Counted from the first letter of the stretch, positions 21,628-33,228 are shown. The stretch is DNA of 64,000 nucleotides from Plotosus lineatus (GCA_024760905.1 CM045731.1:48226001-48290000); one strand, 5' to 3'. Program-made: numbers and translations. Notes: generated by a model not told the origin, from the letters alone.

Positions 21628-21935
21628 GATAAGATAAGATAAGATAAGATACAGCTTTATTAATCTCACAATGGAGAAATTCACTGTTACAGGCTCTTGA
21701 GGTACTATCAGTAGGGGGTGCAAAAATAGATACATATACAAACATACACACATACATATATATTATTAAGTAAATAATAAATAGATACATAAATAGTATA
21801 AATTAATAAACAATAAAAGAAAAGAAGGGAGCAACTTTGTGGACTGGCCTATATTGAAGTGTACATGTATCTGAGGACAGAGTAGATGGGTTGATATGGT
21901 TCACAGTCAGTGGGGTAGATGTGGTTGATTAAAGT
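21628..21935 (-). repeat. Probable LINE 3' end with (GATAA)n tail
   Basis: A 'gataa' pentamer run is followed by 'cagctttattaatctcacaatggagaaattc', a pattern that ends a common teleost non-LTR element. I cannot assign the clade. Confidence 0.5.
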
Positions 21936-21974
21936 GCACGGGGTTTTTATTGCACATAACCAGTATTTTCACAG

Positions 21975-22030
21975 ACAGGGTGAAGACTCGATGGTACACT
22001 CTGAGTGACTCACCTGTTCGTTGCAGGGCA

Positions 22031-22101
<71 letters not shown>

Positions 22102-22318
22102 CTTTACACTCACACTCCCATCTCGGGTCAATTTGAAACAGACAATTAGTCTAATGTGAATCTCTTCAGACTTCGGAAGGAAATTGAAGTAACCAGAGGA
22201 CAGCTCTACAAGCACGGGGACAACATGCAAACTCCACACAGAAACACTGTCTATGAGCGCTGGGCTCGAACCCAAGTCCTTCTTGCTGTGAGGCAGACAT
22301 GCTAGCCACTACCAACAC
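21975..22318 (-). repeat. SINE-A copy with CA expansion
   Basis: Tail remnant, 'ttgcagggcaaaaacacacac', a long CA run (22029-22100), then 'gggtcaatttgaaacagacaattag' and the head ending 'ttcttgctgtgaggcagacatgctagccactacc'. Confidence 0.85.
22029..22100. repeat. (CA)n microsatellite
   Basis: About 36 CA units within a minus-strand SINE-A, at the site of that SINE's short GT stretch. Confidence 0.97.
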
Positions 22319-22441
22319 ATCCTGAACATCTTCTCAAAATTCAGGTCCAGTTTGGAGTTTTGAACAACGGTGCAGATATTTTTTATTTATTTGTTTATCT
22401 TAAATATCTTAAATGATTATACATTGCAATTTAACTAAGTA

Positions 22442-22770
22442 GCACAGTGGTAGCCTGGTGGTAAAGGTGCTGGATCGCTGATCCTAAGGTTGGGGGTTCG
22501 AGTCCCACTCTCCACAGGTTGTCAGTGTCCCCCCAGTGCAGCTAACTGGATTATCAAAGGCTGGCCATGTCTCTCACTGTCTATGGTGAGAGGTTCACGT
22601 AAAAGAACCATTGCTGATTTTCAACAAGAGGAGCTATATCGCGTTCAGTGTGTTTCTGCCCTGCGATGGCATGGTGAGCTGTCCGGGGTGTACTCTGCCC
22701 TAGCCCATAGTCGGCAGAGATGGACACCAGCCTCCCCGAATTAGGATTAAGCGGTTCAGAAAATGAATGG
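22442..22770 (+). repeat. SINE-D copy, tail type 1
   Basis: Full head ('cacagtggtagcctggtggtaaagg', B box GGTTCGAGTCC), body and tail to 'aggattaagcggttcagaaaatgaatgg'. The flanks 'tttaactaagta' and 'tttgactgagta' look like a decayed duplication. Confidence 0.9.
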
Positions 22771-22831
22771 ATGAATGAATTTGACTGAGTAACAGAGATA
22801 AAAACAAATTGGCTGATAAGATAACTCAAAA

Positions 22832-23175
22832 GGGGTGGCATGGCGATGTAGCGGTTATCATGTTGCCATCACAGTAAAAAGGTCCTGGGTTCAAGTCCTG
22901 GGTTTGGCAAGGGCATTTCTTTGTGGAGTTCGTATATTTTCTCAGTGCTTGCATGGATTTCCTCCAACATTCCAAAGACATGTAGATTAGGCAATTCAAA
23001 ATTGCCCCTAGATGAGAGTGTGAGTTTGAATCGTCATTTGTGTGTTGAGCCTGTAATGGACTAGCGAGCTATTCAGGGTGTACTCCTCCTTCACCCAGAG
23101 TTGGCTGAGATTGGCTTGAGCTTCCCAGCAACCCTACTGGTCTTAACAGTTCCGAAAATCAATGCATGAATGAGC
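22832..23175 (+). repeat. SINE-A copy, complete but old
   Basis: Head 'ggggtggcatggcgatgtagcggtt', body with 'ccaacattccaaagacatgtag', tail to 'aacagttccgaaaatcaatgcatgaatg'. Confidence 0.85.
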
Positions 23176-23589
23176 GAGGTTATGTGTTAATGCTTCAGTA
23201 AAAGGGTTCCACTACAGTGGCGTCTTCGGAATTCCTAAATAAATCCTTTTTCTTTGCTCTGATAATATCCGAATCCTTCTCTATCAGTTTTCCTTCAGCC
23301 CTGACTGAACCCCATTGTGCTACTAAAAGTTGTATTTTCCCCATATTATCCTGTTTTGTTTTGTTCATTTATTTATTTATTTGATGAAAGAACAAATCCA
23401 AAAAATTTTTAATGTGATAAAACACAGATGTTGTTGGGTCACAGAAAGTCTGCAGCCTAGTTCAGCCGACTGTGTTGCTGAGGTGATTGAGACTCACATA
23501 CAGGGATACCCTGAGTGCTTCGGAAACTCAGCATGGCCGATTCTATTTTTTTTCCCCCGAAGAGGTAACACAGTGCTTCATCATTTCCT
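23176..23589. other. Intron sequence
   Basis: Nothing recognised. Confidence 0.4.
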
Positions 23590-23838
23590 TACTCATTCAT
23601 TTGCTGAACAACTTAATCCTAATTCTGTGGTAGCAGGGAGGCCGGAGCCTATCTCCATCAGCATTCGGTGAAGATGGGTTACACCCTAAACAGCTCTCCA
23701 GACTATTGAAGGGCAAAACACACAACTATTCACACTCACACTTCGGTGCAATTTGGAACAGTCAATCAGTCAAATCTTGCATGTCTTTGGCCTGTCGGAG
23801 GAAACCGAAGTCCCTGGAGGAAACCCATACAAGAAGAT
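23590..23838 (-). repeat. SINE-A copy, head truncated
   Basis: Tail 'ttgctgaacaacttaatcctaattc', then 'gggttacaccctaaacagc' to 'ccctggaggaaacccatacaag'. Confidence 0.8.
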
Positions 23839-24231
23839 TTATTCATTCTTGAACCTGTATTATCTTCACATTGCGGTCTGAGTCGAAACATGTGTCCAGA
23901 ATGAATGAGGAATAAATGACTTTTAATAATTAATAAATGAGAATACCCCTGACAGACTTTGTCCTTGTTTATGATATTAGAGCGTTTATATTCTGGCTTC
24001 AGTGGAATAGTAAATAGATGATAGAAGACATTTGAATGCTGGTTCGAAACTCCATCAATGCAAGGACAAACACATTATCGTTTATTAACACGCTCGGTTT
24101 ATTATTCAGGAATTTTCTTTGTATTTTGGTTTTTCTGTCGAAAAGAGGAGCCATAGGGAATTGTACTTGTTTACCAACACCTAGGTGATACGCTAATCAG
24201 AAATATTTATATATTCATAAATGTAAAAGTG
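23839..24231. other. Intron sequence
   Basis: Nothing recognised. It is AT-rich. Confidence 0.4.
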
Positions 24232-24765
24232 GCGGCATGGTGGCGCAGTGTCCACCACACAGCAAGAAGTAAAAGGGCTTTTTAAACCTGAGCCCAGTGT
24301 CTCATCAGGCCAGTACTTATCCCTGGTTTCCATAGCGTGAAGCTGCCAGTTCAACTCCTCCTGAATGGGGCGCTAGTCCATTGCAGGTTACCTTCCCAGT
24401 ATATTTTTACTGGTACCCAATTACACTGCTGGGTGAACAGAGGCACACTTGTGGTTAAGACCTTGCCCAGGGGTCTTAGCACAGTGAGGGTTCAACTGAG
24501 ATTTGAACACATAACCTCCTGATCATGAGCCCAGCACTCTAACCACTACGCCACCAGCCCCACCAAGAGGGCAAGAAATGTGTGTGGAGAAGAACAATGT
24601 GGAGTTTGCATGTTCTCCCTGTGATCGCGTGGGTTTTCTCTGGGTACTCTGGTTTCCGCTCACAATCCAAAAACATACAAGGTAAGCTAATTGGCTATTC
24701 CAAATAAAGAGCGAATGGCTATGTGTGTATTGGCCCTGCAATGGTCTTGCAGGCTGCTTTTGGAT
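24232..24765 (+). repeat. SINE-A copy interrupted by SINE-B
   Basis: The head (24232-24269, 'ggcatggtggcgcagtg') and the body (24566-24765, 'gtggagtttgcatgttctccctg' to 'ggccctgcaatggtcttgcagg') are separated by a SINE-B. The tail is missing. Confidence 0.85.
24270..24563 (-). repeat. SINE-B copy nested in SINE-A
   Basis: Matches 9673-9986 from 'gggctttttaaacctgagccc' to the head 'taaccactacgccaccagcccc'. Imperfect 'caagaag/caagagg' repeats flank it. Confidence 0.88.
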
Positions 24766-25205
24766 TACTATTTGAATGAGACATTTAATAAATTAATAAT
24801 CTTAATTTAGCGCCTACTCACATAAAAAAGGCGTCTGATGCAAACTGAATTTTTTTTTTTCTTTTGCAAATTTGATGGATGGCAACAAGTCTCAAATGTT
24901 TCTCAAACTTTCCATGTGGTAGTCTTCAACAAATGCAAAACATCATTTATGAGCAAAACAACCACTTTTTCTCAATGTGCTTTGAGAAGAGGTTGAGGCC
25001 ACCCTGTGTCAAAGACTTATTTTGTGACATTTGTGTAAATTTCAAACGTTTTTGAATTTTTTTGCAATGGGTTGACGAACCAGGGGATGAAGATGTGATG
25101 CCACAAATGCCATGATACAAATTTAAGAATATTTTGAGAATGAAAGAGCGACAGCCACAAATTGCCAATCGCCTCAGTTGCACCTCTAATATATTACTAT
25201 CTAAT
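24766..25205. other. Intron sequence
   Basis: Nothing recognised. A 78-codon minus-strand frame (24947-25183) has no visible family. Confidence 0.4.
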
Positions 25206-25207
25206 AT

Positions 25208-25210
<3 letters not shown>

Positions 25211-25280
<70 letters not shown>
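25211..25280. repeat. (TA)n microsatellite
   Basis: About 35 TA units that abut the 3' tail of the following minus-strand LINE piece. Confidence 0.95.
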
Positions 25281-25282
<2 letters not shown>

Positions 25283-25284
<2 letters not shown>

Positions 25285-25592
25285 CTTCTTCTTCTTTTCC
25301 TTTCGGCTGTTCCCTTCAGGGTTTGCCACAGCGAATCATCTGCCTCCATCTCACCCTATCCTCTGCATCTTCTACTCTTACTCCAACTACCTTCATGTCC
25401 TCCTTCACCACATCCATAAATCGTCTTTTTGGTCTTCCTCTAGGCCTTCTGCCTGGTAGTTCCAACCTCAGCATCCTACTACCAATATACTCACTATCCC
25501 TCCTCTGAACATGTCCAAACCATCTCAATCTAACCTCTCTGACTTTGTCTCCAAAACCTCTTACATGTGCTGTCCCTCTGATGAACTCATTT
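25283..25592 (-). mobile_element. RTE-like LINE 3' end fragment
   Basis: About 310 bp of the 3' end, including 'RWFGHVQRRDSEYIGSRML'-type coding and the short (CTT) tail. It is 5'-truncated. No clean target duplication was seen because the left flank is TA repeat. Confidence 0.92.
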
Positions 25593-26158
25593 AATATATT
25601 ACTCTAATCTCACCCCCTTACTAATGATAGGCCCCAAATGCTTTATGTATAATTGGACTCGCCGCTCTTTTCTCTTATGTTGGCTGTGAAGTTGCGAGTA
25701 ATAAACAGGTATTCTTACAGTTATGAGCCCTTCTTTCGGCTCATCTCTTTCTCACATCAGCTTTGCTGGAAGACAGATTGCCTGAGGGATAACCTGTGTC
25801 GGAGGCCAACAAACAGGTCGGTGAGGGTGTCATGCATTTTTCATGTTCATCTTCTATTTGTGCTGTGTGCACTGACATCAGACTGGTGTTGAGACACTTG
25901 CGGCTCATGAATTCTCTTGCTTTTACTCCCAGGCTGGACATGCCTGAGGTGAAGCACCGGTTTGACATGCATGGGGACTCACTTAAAAGCACAGTGGAAT
26001 TTTATTCATGCATACAAGTAATATACTGTACATCAGTGTTTTTAAGCTCATAACTATTTCAGGTGTACTCCTCGGGAGACAATCATTAACTTTGTTCCCT
26101 GTTTGGAGAAAAAAAGCAAAATTCAAAAAGCTTTTATAATCCACGTCCAACTCATTGA
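25593..26158. other. Intron sequence
   Basis: A plus-strand frame around 25796-26053 has an acceptor-like 'cttttactcccag', but I see no family match or donor pairing. Otherwise nothing was recognised. Confidence 0.4.
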
Positions 26159-26159
26159 A

Positions 26160-26415
26160 AGAAAGTCCTCTGTTCAAGTCCTGGGCTCAGCAAAAACATT
26201 GCCGCGCTTGTGTGGGTTTCATTCAGGTACAGTACTCTGGCTTTATCCAACAGTCCAAAAACATGCACATTAGACTAGCTGGTTGTTCCAAATTGTCCCG
26301 AGATGAGGACGTGAGTGTGAATGGTTGTGTGTTTTTTGGCCCCGTGATGGTCTTGCAAGCTTAGAGGTTATACCCTGCCTTTGCCCAGAGTCAGCTGAGA
26401 TAGGCTCTAGCCTTC

Positions 26416-26482
<67 letters not shown>

Positions 26483-26722
26483 GGCCTTGCACTGTACTGG
26501 TGAGCTGTTAAGTATGTACAACGCCATTGTCCAGAGTTGGCTGAGATAGGCTTCAGCCTCCCTGCAAACCTAGTAAAATTAAGCCGTTTAGCAAACGAGT
26601 GAGAGACAGTGGGTTTGATTGGTTGCATGTGTTGTCCTGCAATCGTCTGTTGAGCTGTTCATGGTGTACCCTGCCTTCACCCAGAGTCGGCTGAGATAGG
26701 CTTCAGCCTCCCCCCATGTAGT
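26160..26722 (+). repeat. SINE-A copy with GT expansion and repeated tail
   Basis: The body runs from 'ttcaagtcctgggctcagc' to a first tail (to about 26412). A GT run follows (26417-26480). A second tail ('cactgtactggtgagctgttaag' to 'ccgtttagcaaacgag') and a third ('gttgtcctgcaatcg' to 'cttcagcctcc') come next. Confidence 0.8.
26417..26480. repeat. (GT)n microsatellite
   Basis: About 32 GT units in a SINE-A-derived block. Confidence 0.97.
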
Positions 26723-27104
26723 TTAGCTTATTACAGAAAAATCTGTTGAAATATTTGCTGATTGTCCTGCAAATACACTTCAAATGCTCATTCCAAGCTA
26801 AAATGTTTGTTTTATTTAATTATTTTGACATCTTTGTCCAATCATGCAGAAATCTGGTGAGTTTGAGTCTAATGGAGAGAAGAGCTTAGCACTTCCAAAT
26901 AATACACAACTTTTATCAGCTCATTCAGACTCAGATCAGTTAAACGAAGATGGTATTCTGTTTGTTTAAATGTGTCATTACATTAAAATATTTTATTTAC
27001 AAAATAAAACTCTGTGCAAAATATTCATACCAGCATTAATAATGTTCAACGTTGTGCATTAAAGCATTAAATATTTTATCTGAAAGCAAATTTAAGGTTA
27101 TGCT

Positions 27105-27148
<44 letters not shown>

Positions 27149-27474
27149 AAGACATCACAGCTCGCGCAGAGAGGTAAGAAAACAGCAGACTACAGCTGTC
27201 ATCCCACTCAGTGAAGTGCTTGATAACAGAAGCTTCATGGTGTCTAAGTTCAATAACAATCAATCACAGACCTGATTTATCTTACAATAAAATCTTCTTC
27301 CTGGGGTTCCTATAAAAAAAAAAAAAACTCGCTCGAAGCACTGTCGCAGTGTTGGAGCATAAACCATGGCATTGTCAATCCATCATCTAGGTGTGATCAA
27401 AGAGGGGTGGCTCATTCACAAATTCACAAAGGGAACAGATTTTTTGCTGTAATATTTGTAAACCCCCCCCCCCC
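26723..27474. other. Intron sequence with poly-T tract
   Basis: A T run of about 37 (27108-27144) and a C run near 27463-27478. No exon or repeat family recognised. Confidence 0.5.
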
Positions 27475-28035
27475 CCTCCCCCAGATATCAGTGTACATCC
27501 TGCAGAGCGATCAGCCTCATCCTTATCATCATTATCGTCCTCATTTAATCTGGGGTTGGGTCGTGGGGGCAGCATCCTAAGAAATGAGGTCCAGCCACTT
27601 CCTCCAGCTCTTCCATTGGGACACCGAGGCATTCCCAGACCAGCCGAGAGACATATTCCCATCAGTGTGTTCTAGGTCAACCATGGACACGCCCGAAACA
27701 CCACATCAGGGATGTGTTCAGGAGGCATTCTAACCAGATGCCCGAGTCACCTGAACAGGCTCCTCTCAATGTGGAGGAGCAGCGGTTCTACTCTATGCTC
27801 TCCTCGGATGGCTGAGCTTCTCACCCTATCTTGAAGGGAGAGCCCCGCCACCCTGTAAATGAAGCTCATTTCAGCCGCTTGTATCTGTTATCTTGTTCTT
27901 TCGGCCACTACCCAAAGCTTGTGGTGATAGGTGAGGGCTGGAACGTAGATCGACTGGTAAATTGACAGCCTTGCGGCTCAGCTCCTTGTTCATCATGATG
28001 GACCGGTACAAGCTCCGCCTTACAGTATGGAGACA
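27475..28035 (-). mobile_element. Jockey/L2-like LINE, C-terminal coding end
   Basis: The minus strand reads 'LHIERSLFR', a stop in place of Trp, then 'LGHLVRMPPEHIPDVVFRAC', with 'KELSRKA' upstream. This is the C-terminal region of a very common teleost LINE. Frames are broken in several places. No RT catalytic motif remains. It is a different family from the two RTE-like LINEs. Confidence 0.8.
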
Positions 28036-28224
28036 GCAATCAGCCTGAATCCATAAAATATAAGCATTTGGAACCATGGTGGTACCATAACCTTTTTTTT
28101 TTTAATATAACAGTATTATAACATTACACTGAAAGTCATTGTGTATAATGACGCCATCTGGTGGTAGTTGTAAAAGACAGTCAGCTCTTCAGGCTTCCAA
28201 AACAATTCAGGAAGATAAAATCAT

Positions 28225-28562
28225 TCACTCATGTGCTCAACCTTTATCCTACTTGGGCAACATGAAGGCTGGGCTCTATCTCAGCCAACACTGGGCAAAG
28301 TGAGGATACACCCTAAACGGATCACCGATCCATTGCAAGGACAACCATTCACACTCATTCACACCGAGGGGCAATTTGGAACAATAAGTTACCATAATGT
28401 TCATGCCAAAGGAGTTTAGGAGCAAACCAGAGTACCTGAAAGCAACCCATGCAAGCACAGGGAGGACATACAATCTTCACACAGAAACACTGAGCCCAGG
28501 ACTCAAACCCAGAACCTTGCTGTGACATTTTGACCACTCCCACCATGATGCCCAGCTCAGAC
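28225..28562 (-). repeat. SINE-A copy, complete
   Basis: From 'atcctacttgggcaacatg' tail to the head 'aaccttgctgtgacattttgaccactccc'. Confidence 0.82.
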
Positions 28563-28595
28563 ATCAGAAAACATTCAATTATTAATCTGGAAAAT

Positions 28596-28630
28596 CATTT
28601 AATTCTACTGGGGCTGAGGGATGCAAGGCC

Positions 28631-28712
<82 letters not shown>

Positions 28713-29018
28713 GGGGGGGGTCCTATCTCTGCTGATACTGGGTAAAGGCAGGGTACACCCTGACCAGCTTGCCAGTCCATTGCAAGACATGCGCAAGCTT
28801 TCATACTCAGGTTTACACCTAGGGATAATTTGGAACAGGCAATTAGTCTCAAGTGCATGGCTTTGGATTGTGGGAAAGAAACCAGGGTACCCAGAGGAAA
28901 CTCGTGCAAGCACAGGGAGAACATGCAGAGAAACATCCAACAAGAAACGGCCCCGCTGAGCACGGATCAGAGACCCAGGACCTTCTTGCTGTACCCACTA
29001 TGCCGCCGTGCCACTTAA
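28596..29018 (-). repeat. SINE-A copy with CA expansion
   Basis: The tail 'tctactggggctgaggg' is followed by a CA run, then an almost complete second body ('cctatctctgctgatactgggtaaagg' to 'cttgctgtacccactatgccgccgtgcc'). The CA run lies between two tail segments. Confidence 0.82.
28632..28710. repeat. (CA)n microsatellite
   Basis: About 39 CA units embedded in SINE-A sequence, followed by a G8 run. Confidence 0.97.
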
Positions 29019-29599
29019 GATATTAAAACGGTGTTTGAGATACAGGAAGTCTTGCAGCTTTAAGAAATATCCAACCTAAACTGTCACCAGTGGTGTGTGA
29101 AATAACTATTCATGCTGGTGCACACAAATTCCTTTTTTAATGCTGAGTACAATGCGGCTCAACCAGAAACGAATCAGCCTGATCAGAGAAATAGCTTCAG
29201 CAGTTTACTTTTTTTTCTTCTTCAGCAAACATGTAATAAAAAAAACTTATCGACTTGCTCTCAAAGCCCGTCTTTATCAGTCTTGCTTAACAATATGTTG
29301 GAAAGTTATTCTGGAGTTTTTTTGAGATGTGACAGGATCTTTAAAGGGTTCCCTGCTGGGTTTTAATGGCTTGCTTTGCTGTCCCTGTCGCGCTAATCCT
29401 TCAAGAGGGATCGATAACATATCTGCCGTGATAGCTTCTGCAAGATACACAAATACTCACCTCATTGTTCACTCACCAAACCAAAACATACAATTTAACC
29501 CATCCTCTCAATTCCCACGAATAAAATCAAATCAACTGGGATGGTTGTTTGTACCTAAATTAAAGAGTATATTTGTTTAATATGAAATACATAGGTTCA
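29019..29599. other. Intron sequence
   Basis: Nothing recognised. No defensible exon on either strand. Confidence 0.4.
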
Positions 29600-29883
29600 G
29601 GGGGCGATGCAAGTCCATCGTTTCAGTAAGTTGGTCCTGGGTTTGAGTTCCAGTGCTTGCATGGGTTTTGTCCAGTTACTCTAGTATTCTCTGACAGTCC
29701 ATAGACATACACATTATGCGAACTGGCTGTTCCAACTTGTCCCTAGGTGCGAATGTAAATGGTTGTGTGTTTTGGCCCTGCAATGGACCAGTGAGCTGTT
29801 TAGGGTGTACTCTGCCTTCGTTGACTGTCAGCTGAGACAGTTTCAGCCTCCCCACGTCCATAGTAGGATTAAGCAGTTAATCT
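29600..29883 (+). repeat. SINE-A copy, shortened middle
   Basis: Head remnant 'aagtccatcgtttcagtaag', body 'tgcttgcatgggttttgtcc', tail to 'tagtaggattaagcag'. Confidence 0.8.
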
Positions 29884-29917
29884 CGGACACTGTTTTGTAC
29901 TACAACATTATCACACA

Positions 29918-30250
29918 GGGCAGTGGTGGTCTAGTGGTATAGGGCGCTGGATCGCTGATCCAAAGGTTGGGGGTTCGAGTCCCACTCTCCACAAGGTTGT
30001 CACTGTCCTCCCCGGTGCAGCTAACTGGGTTATCAAAGGCCGGCCATGTCTCTCACTGTCTATGGTGAGAGGCATGTAAAAGAACCGTTGCTGACTGTCG
30101 ACAAGAGTAGGCTGCAAAGCCGTCGGCGTGTTTCTGCCCTGCGATGGCCTGGCGAGCTTCCAGGGTGTACTCTGCCCTCGCTCAAAGTTGGCTGGGATGG
30201 GCGCCAGCCTCCCCGCAACCCTAATTAGGATTAAGCGGTTACAGAAAATG
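29918..30250 (+). repeat. SINE-D copy, tail type 1, with perfect 14-bp duplication
   Basis: Full length. The A-box-like 'TGGTCTAGTGG' and B box 'GGTTCGAGTCC' are intact. Target duplications AACATTATCACACA at 29904-29917 and 30251-30264 match exactly, which suggests a young insertion. Confidence 0.95.
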
Positions 30251-30278
30251 AACATTATCACACATGTGCACGATCATT

Positions 30279-30705
30279 CCTCTCGAGTGGCGCATCAATA
30301 AGGTGCATGACTATTTACCCGGAGATCGCAAGTTTCAATACGGTTTAGTGCCACAGCCGTCCGTGGCCAGGAGTCCATGGGAGTTAACTGACCAAGCTCT
30401 CACAGGATGGAGGGATGGCATGCGCTCTCTTCCCTGTCACTCACAGCAATCACCAGCCAATCACAGGTGTCTGTGAGCTCATTTGTACGAGGGGGTGGAT
30501 AACGCTTTCCCTCGGAGTGTGTTATACCGGCCCCAAATTCCTAAGGTGCTGCTGCATTGAAAACAAGTGGGTGGCTAGCATTTCATGTCATGAAGGGGGC
30601 GTGTGCATGCTTTCACCCCTCCTTGATTGGTTGCAGATGTGTGATGCTATGGGAAGGCAATATCTGATGGGTGGGAATTGGATACAACTAAATTAGGGAG
30701 AAAAC
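30279..30705 (+). repeat. SINE-F copy
   Basis: A tRNA-like start ('gagtggcgcatcaataagg...ggagatcgcaagtttcaat') is followed by about 330 bp of family-specific body and the tail 'gggaattggatacaactaaa'. The other copies are 38652-38998 and 49627-50037. Confidence 0.75.
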
Positions 30706-31159
30706 AGGAAGAAAAAAAAATGATCCTCCACATTCTTGCTAGTTATTGTTATTATAAACAGACACAGAACAGAAACAAGCTATAGGGCAGGTGACTAAGA
30801 TATACTTAGTTTGTGAACTGGGGCAGGTTCGGTAGTAATCCTTTATATTCCCCTAAAATATACCAACTTATTACACTAATAAACATACCAACAACTCTCT
30901 ATCGAGTATTCTGCTCTCTTTTAAATTAACAGAAAATAATGAATGCACTGGCCCATACTTTAAGAGTCAACTTGCGGAAAGCCTTTTTAATGCCCAATGT
31001 GTTATGACACGTCACACTCATTTATAGTCCACGGTTTGTGAGACAGGACTTCCCTTTTCAGACCACAGGAGTTCTGCAAATCAATGATTCACCATCAACG
31101 GCGGGTCTGAGATGTCTTTCCTTTCACATACTCTAGTACGGTATCTTCATATATTTACC
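30706..31159. other. Intron sequence
   Basis: Nothing recognised. Confidence 0.4.
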
Positions 31160-31516
31160 ATTCATGCATTTTTTTAAGCCACTTATTCCTCATTAGGATC
31201 ACAGGAGGCTGGACCTCATCTCAGCGCACTCTGGTTGAGGGCGGGGTACAAACTGGATAGCTCACCAAACCATCACAGGACCAACATACACAACCATCTA
31301 CACTTAAACTCATATCTATTCCTAATTTGGAACAGCCAATTAGCCTACTGTGTATATTTTTGGACTGTGGGGGGAAACCGGAGTACCCAGAAGAAACCAA
31401 CACAAGCACAGGGAGAACATGCAAACTCCACACAAAGCATCTGAGCCCAGGAATCAAACCAAGACCTTCTTGCTGTGAGGCAGACGTGCAAACCATTGAG
31501 CCACCATGCCGCCTTT
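31160..31516 (-). repeat. SINE-A copy, complete
   Basis: From 'agccacttattcctcattagg' tail to the head 'gaggcagacgtgcaaaccattgagccaccatgccgcc'. A SINE-D inserted at its 5' boundary duplicated the last bases. Confidence 0.88.
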
Positions 31517-31520
31517 ATAT

Positions 31521-31875
31521 TCTGTCTGTCTTCCTTTCGGCTTTTTCCATTTCTCAGGAGTCGCCACAGCGAATCATCTGATTTGCACGTTTAATTTGGC
31601 AGAAGTTTTTTTTTTACGTCGGATGCCCTTTCTGTCACCCTTTTTTAGCAAGGGACAGAAACACGCTGACGGCTTTGCAGCTACTCTTTACGAAAGTCAG
31701 CAATGGTTCTTTTACATGCCTCTCACCATAGACAGTGAGAGACATGGCCCGCCTTTGATAACCCAGTTAGCTGCACTGGGGGGGACAGTGACAACCTTGT
31801 GGAGAGTGGGACTCGAACGCCCAACCTTAGGATCAGCAATCCAGCGCCCTATACCACTAGACCACCACTGCCCCA
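31521..31875 (-). repeat. SINE-D copy, tail type 2, with perfect 18-bp duplication
   Basis: In reverse orientation it shows the LINE-like tail ('cttcctttcggctttttcc', 'gtcgccacagcgaatcatctg') and then the SINE-D body and head. Target duplications ACCATGCCGCCTTTATAT at 31503-31520 and 31876-31893 are identical over 18 bp. Confidence 0.95.
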
Positions 31876-31893
31876 ACCATGCCGCCTTTATAT

Positions 31894-32314
31894 GTTATGA
31901 GAAAATTTAAATGTACAGTGTGATAGTTAATGATATCTAGTGGCATCTAGTGATGAGGTTTCAGATTGCATCCAACAGTTATTTCATTCCTGACTTCATT
32001 CATCTCCTTTGAAGCCTGTATGGTTCTGGGGTAGTGTAGAAATATGGTGGTACAAGATGGCAGCCTCCATTAGGTGGACCTGCTCTACATGTAGATATAC
32101 TCTAAACAGTTTAATCTAAAGGATCTGTAAAATTGAACAACTTTTTTTATTGATCACAGATAATGAAAAGACATTTCCTGATGATATACATAATTTCTAC
32201 TAATAGAATGTTCAAAATGTTGAACACTGTACCTTTAAGTCATGGTGTCTGATTTATTTTAGTACAGTCACTTATTGTGTTCTCTTAAAGGTGCCAGTAC
32301 TCTATGGAAGCACA
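31894..32314. other. Intron sequence
   Basis: Nothing recognised. Confidence 0.4.
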
Positions 32315-32327
32315 TGGTGTAATATGT

Positions 32328-32674
32328 TCAGTTCAGTTCATTTTCTGTACCCGCTTAATCCTAACTTGGGTCGCGGGGAGGCTGGCGCCCATCCCAGCCA
32401 ACTTCGGGCGAGGGCGGAGTACACCCTGGACAGCTCGCCGGGCCATCGCAGGGCGGAAACACGCTGACGGCTTTGCAGCCTACTCTTGTCGAAAGTCAGC
32501 AATGGTTCTTTTACATGCCTCTCACCATAGACAGTGAGAGACATGGCCGGCCTTTGATAACCCAGTTAGCAGCACTGGGGGGGACAGTGACAACCTTGTG
32601 CAGAGTGGGACTCGAACCCCCAACCTTTGGATCAGCGATCCAGCGCCCTATACCACTAGACCACCACTGCCCCT
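32328..32674 (-). repeat. SINE-D copy, tail type 1, with 13-bp duplication
   Basis: Complete, with flanking duplications TGGTGTAATATGT at 32315-32327 and 32675-32687. Confidence 0.95.
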
Positions 32675-32736
32675 TGGTGTAATATGTATGCCTTTAATTA
32701 AACTAGATATTTTTGCGTTCATTTTGACTTTGATTA

Positions 32737-33228
32737 GGCTGGTATGGTGGCCTAGTAGTTAGCATGTCCGCCTTACAGTAAGAAGGCTCTGGGTTCGAGT
32801 CCCAGGCCTGGACGTTTCTGCGTGGAGTTTACATGTCTCCCTGTGCTTGCATGAGTTTCCACCCTATATTCCGACAACCCAATGGTCTGACAATTACAAC
32901 CAAGTGGTCCAACAGTCCAAACCCTAAAAGATTTAACAAGGTGTCCATCTTGTATGAGAAGGACTGACGGACTAGTAGGATGTCAGAATATTGAGCCCGC
33001 CCCAGTTTCCTCTAGGTACTCTGGTTTCCTCCAACAGTCCAAAAGACATGTACATTAGGCTAATTGTCTGTTCCAAATACCCAACAGCTGTAGATGTGAG
33101 TGTGAGTGGTGATGTGTGTTGCCTTGCAATGACCTGGCGAGTAGTTCACCCAATGTAGGCTGAGATAGGCTCCAAGCTCCAGGCTCCTTGCCACCCTAAT
33201 TAAGTGGCTTGGCAAATAGAGTGAGTGT
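32737..33228 (+). repeat. SINE-A copy carrying a small insertion
   Basis: Head 'gctggtatggtggcctagtagttagcatg' and body up to 'gcttgcatgagtttcc', then about 150 bp of foreign sequence (32861-33010), then the body resumes at 'tctaggtactctggtttcc' and runs to the tail. Confidence 0.88.
32861..33010. mobile_element. Candidate tiny MITE inside SINE-A
   Basis: An insertion of about 140-150 bp is flanked by 'agtttcc' repeats. Its ends look inverted: 'ATATTCCGACAACCC' near the left and, read in reverse, 'ATATTCTGACATCCT' near the right. I recognise no family. Confidence 0.5.

Noticed and set aside
25741..26053. Open frames on both strands, with an acceptor-like site near 25930
   Set aside because: No domain, no matching donor, no fit to the phases of the formin gene.
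29918..30000. A true tRNA gene (tRNA-like A and B boxes)
   Set aside because: It is the head of a repeated SINE-D with its body and tail attached and flanked by a target duplication. The cloverleaf is not complete.
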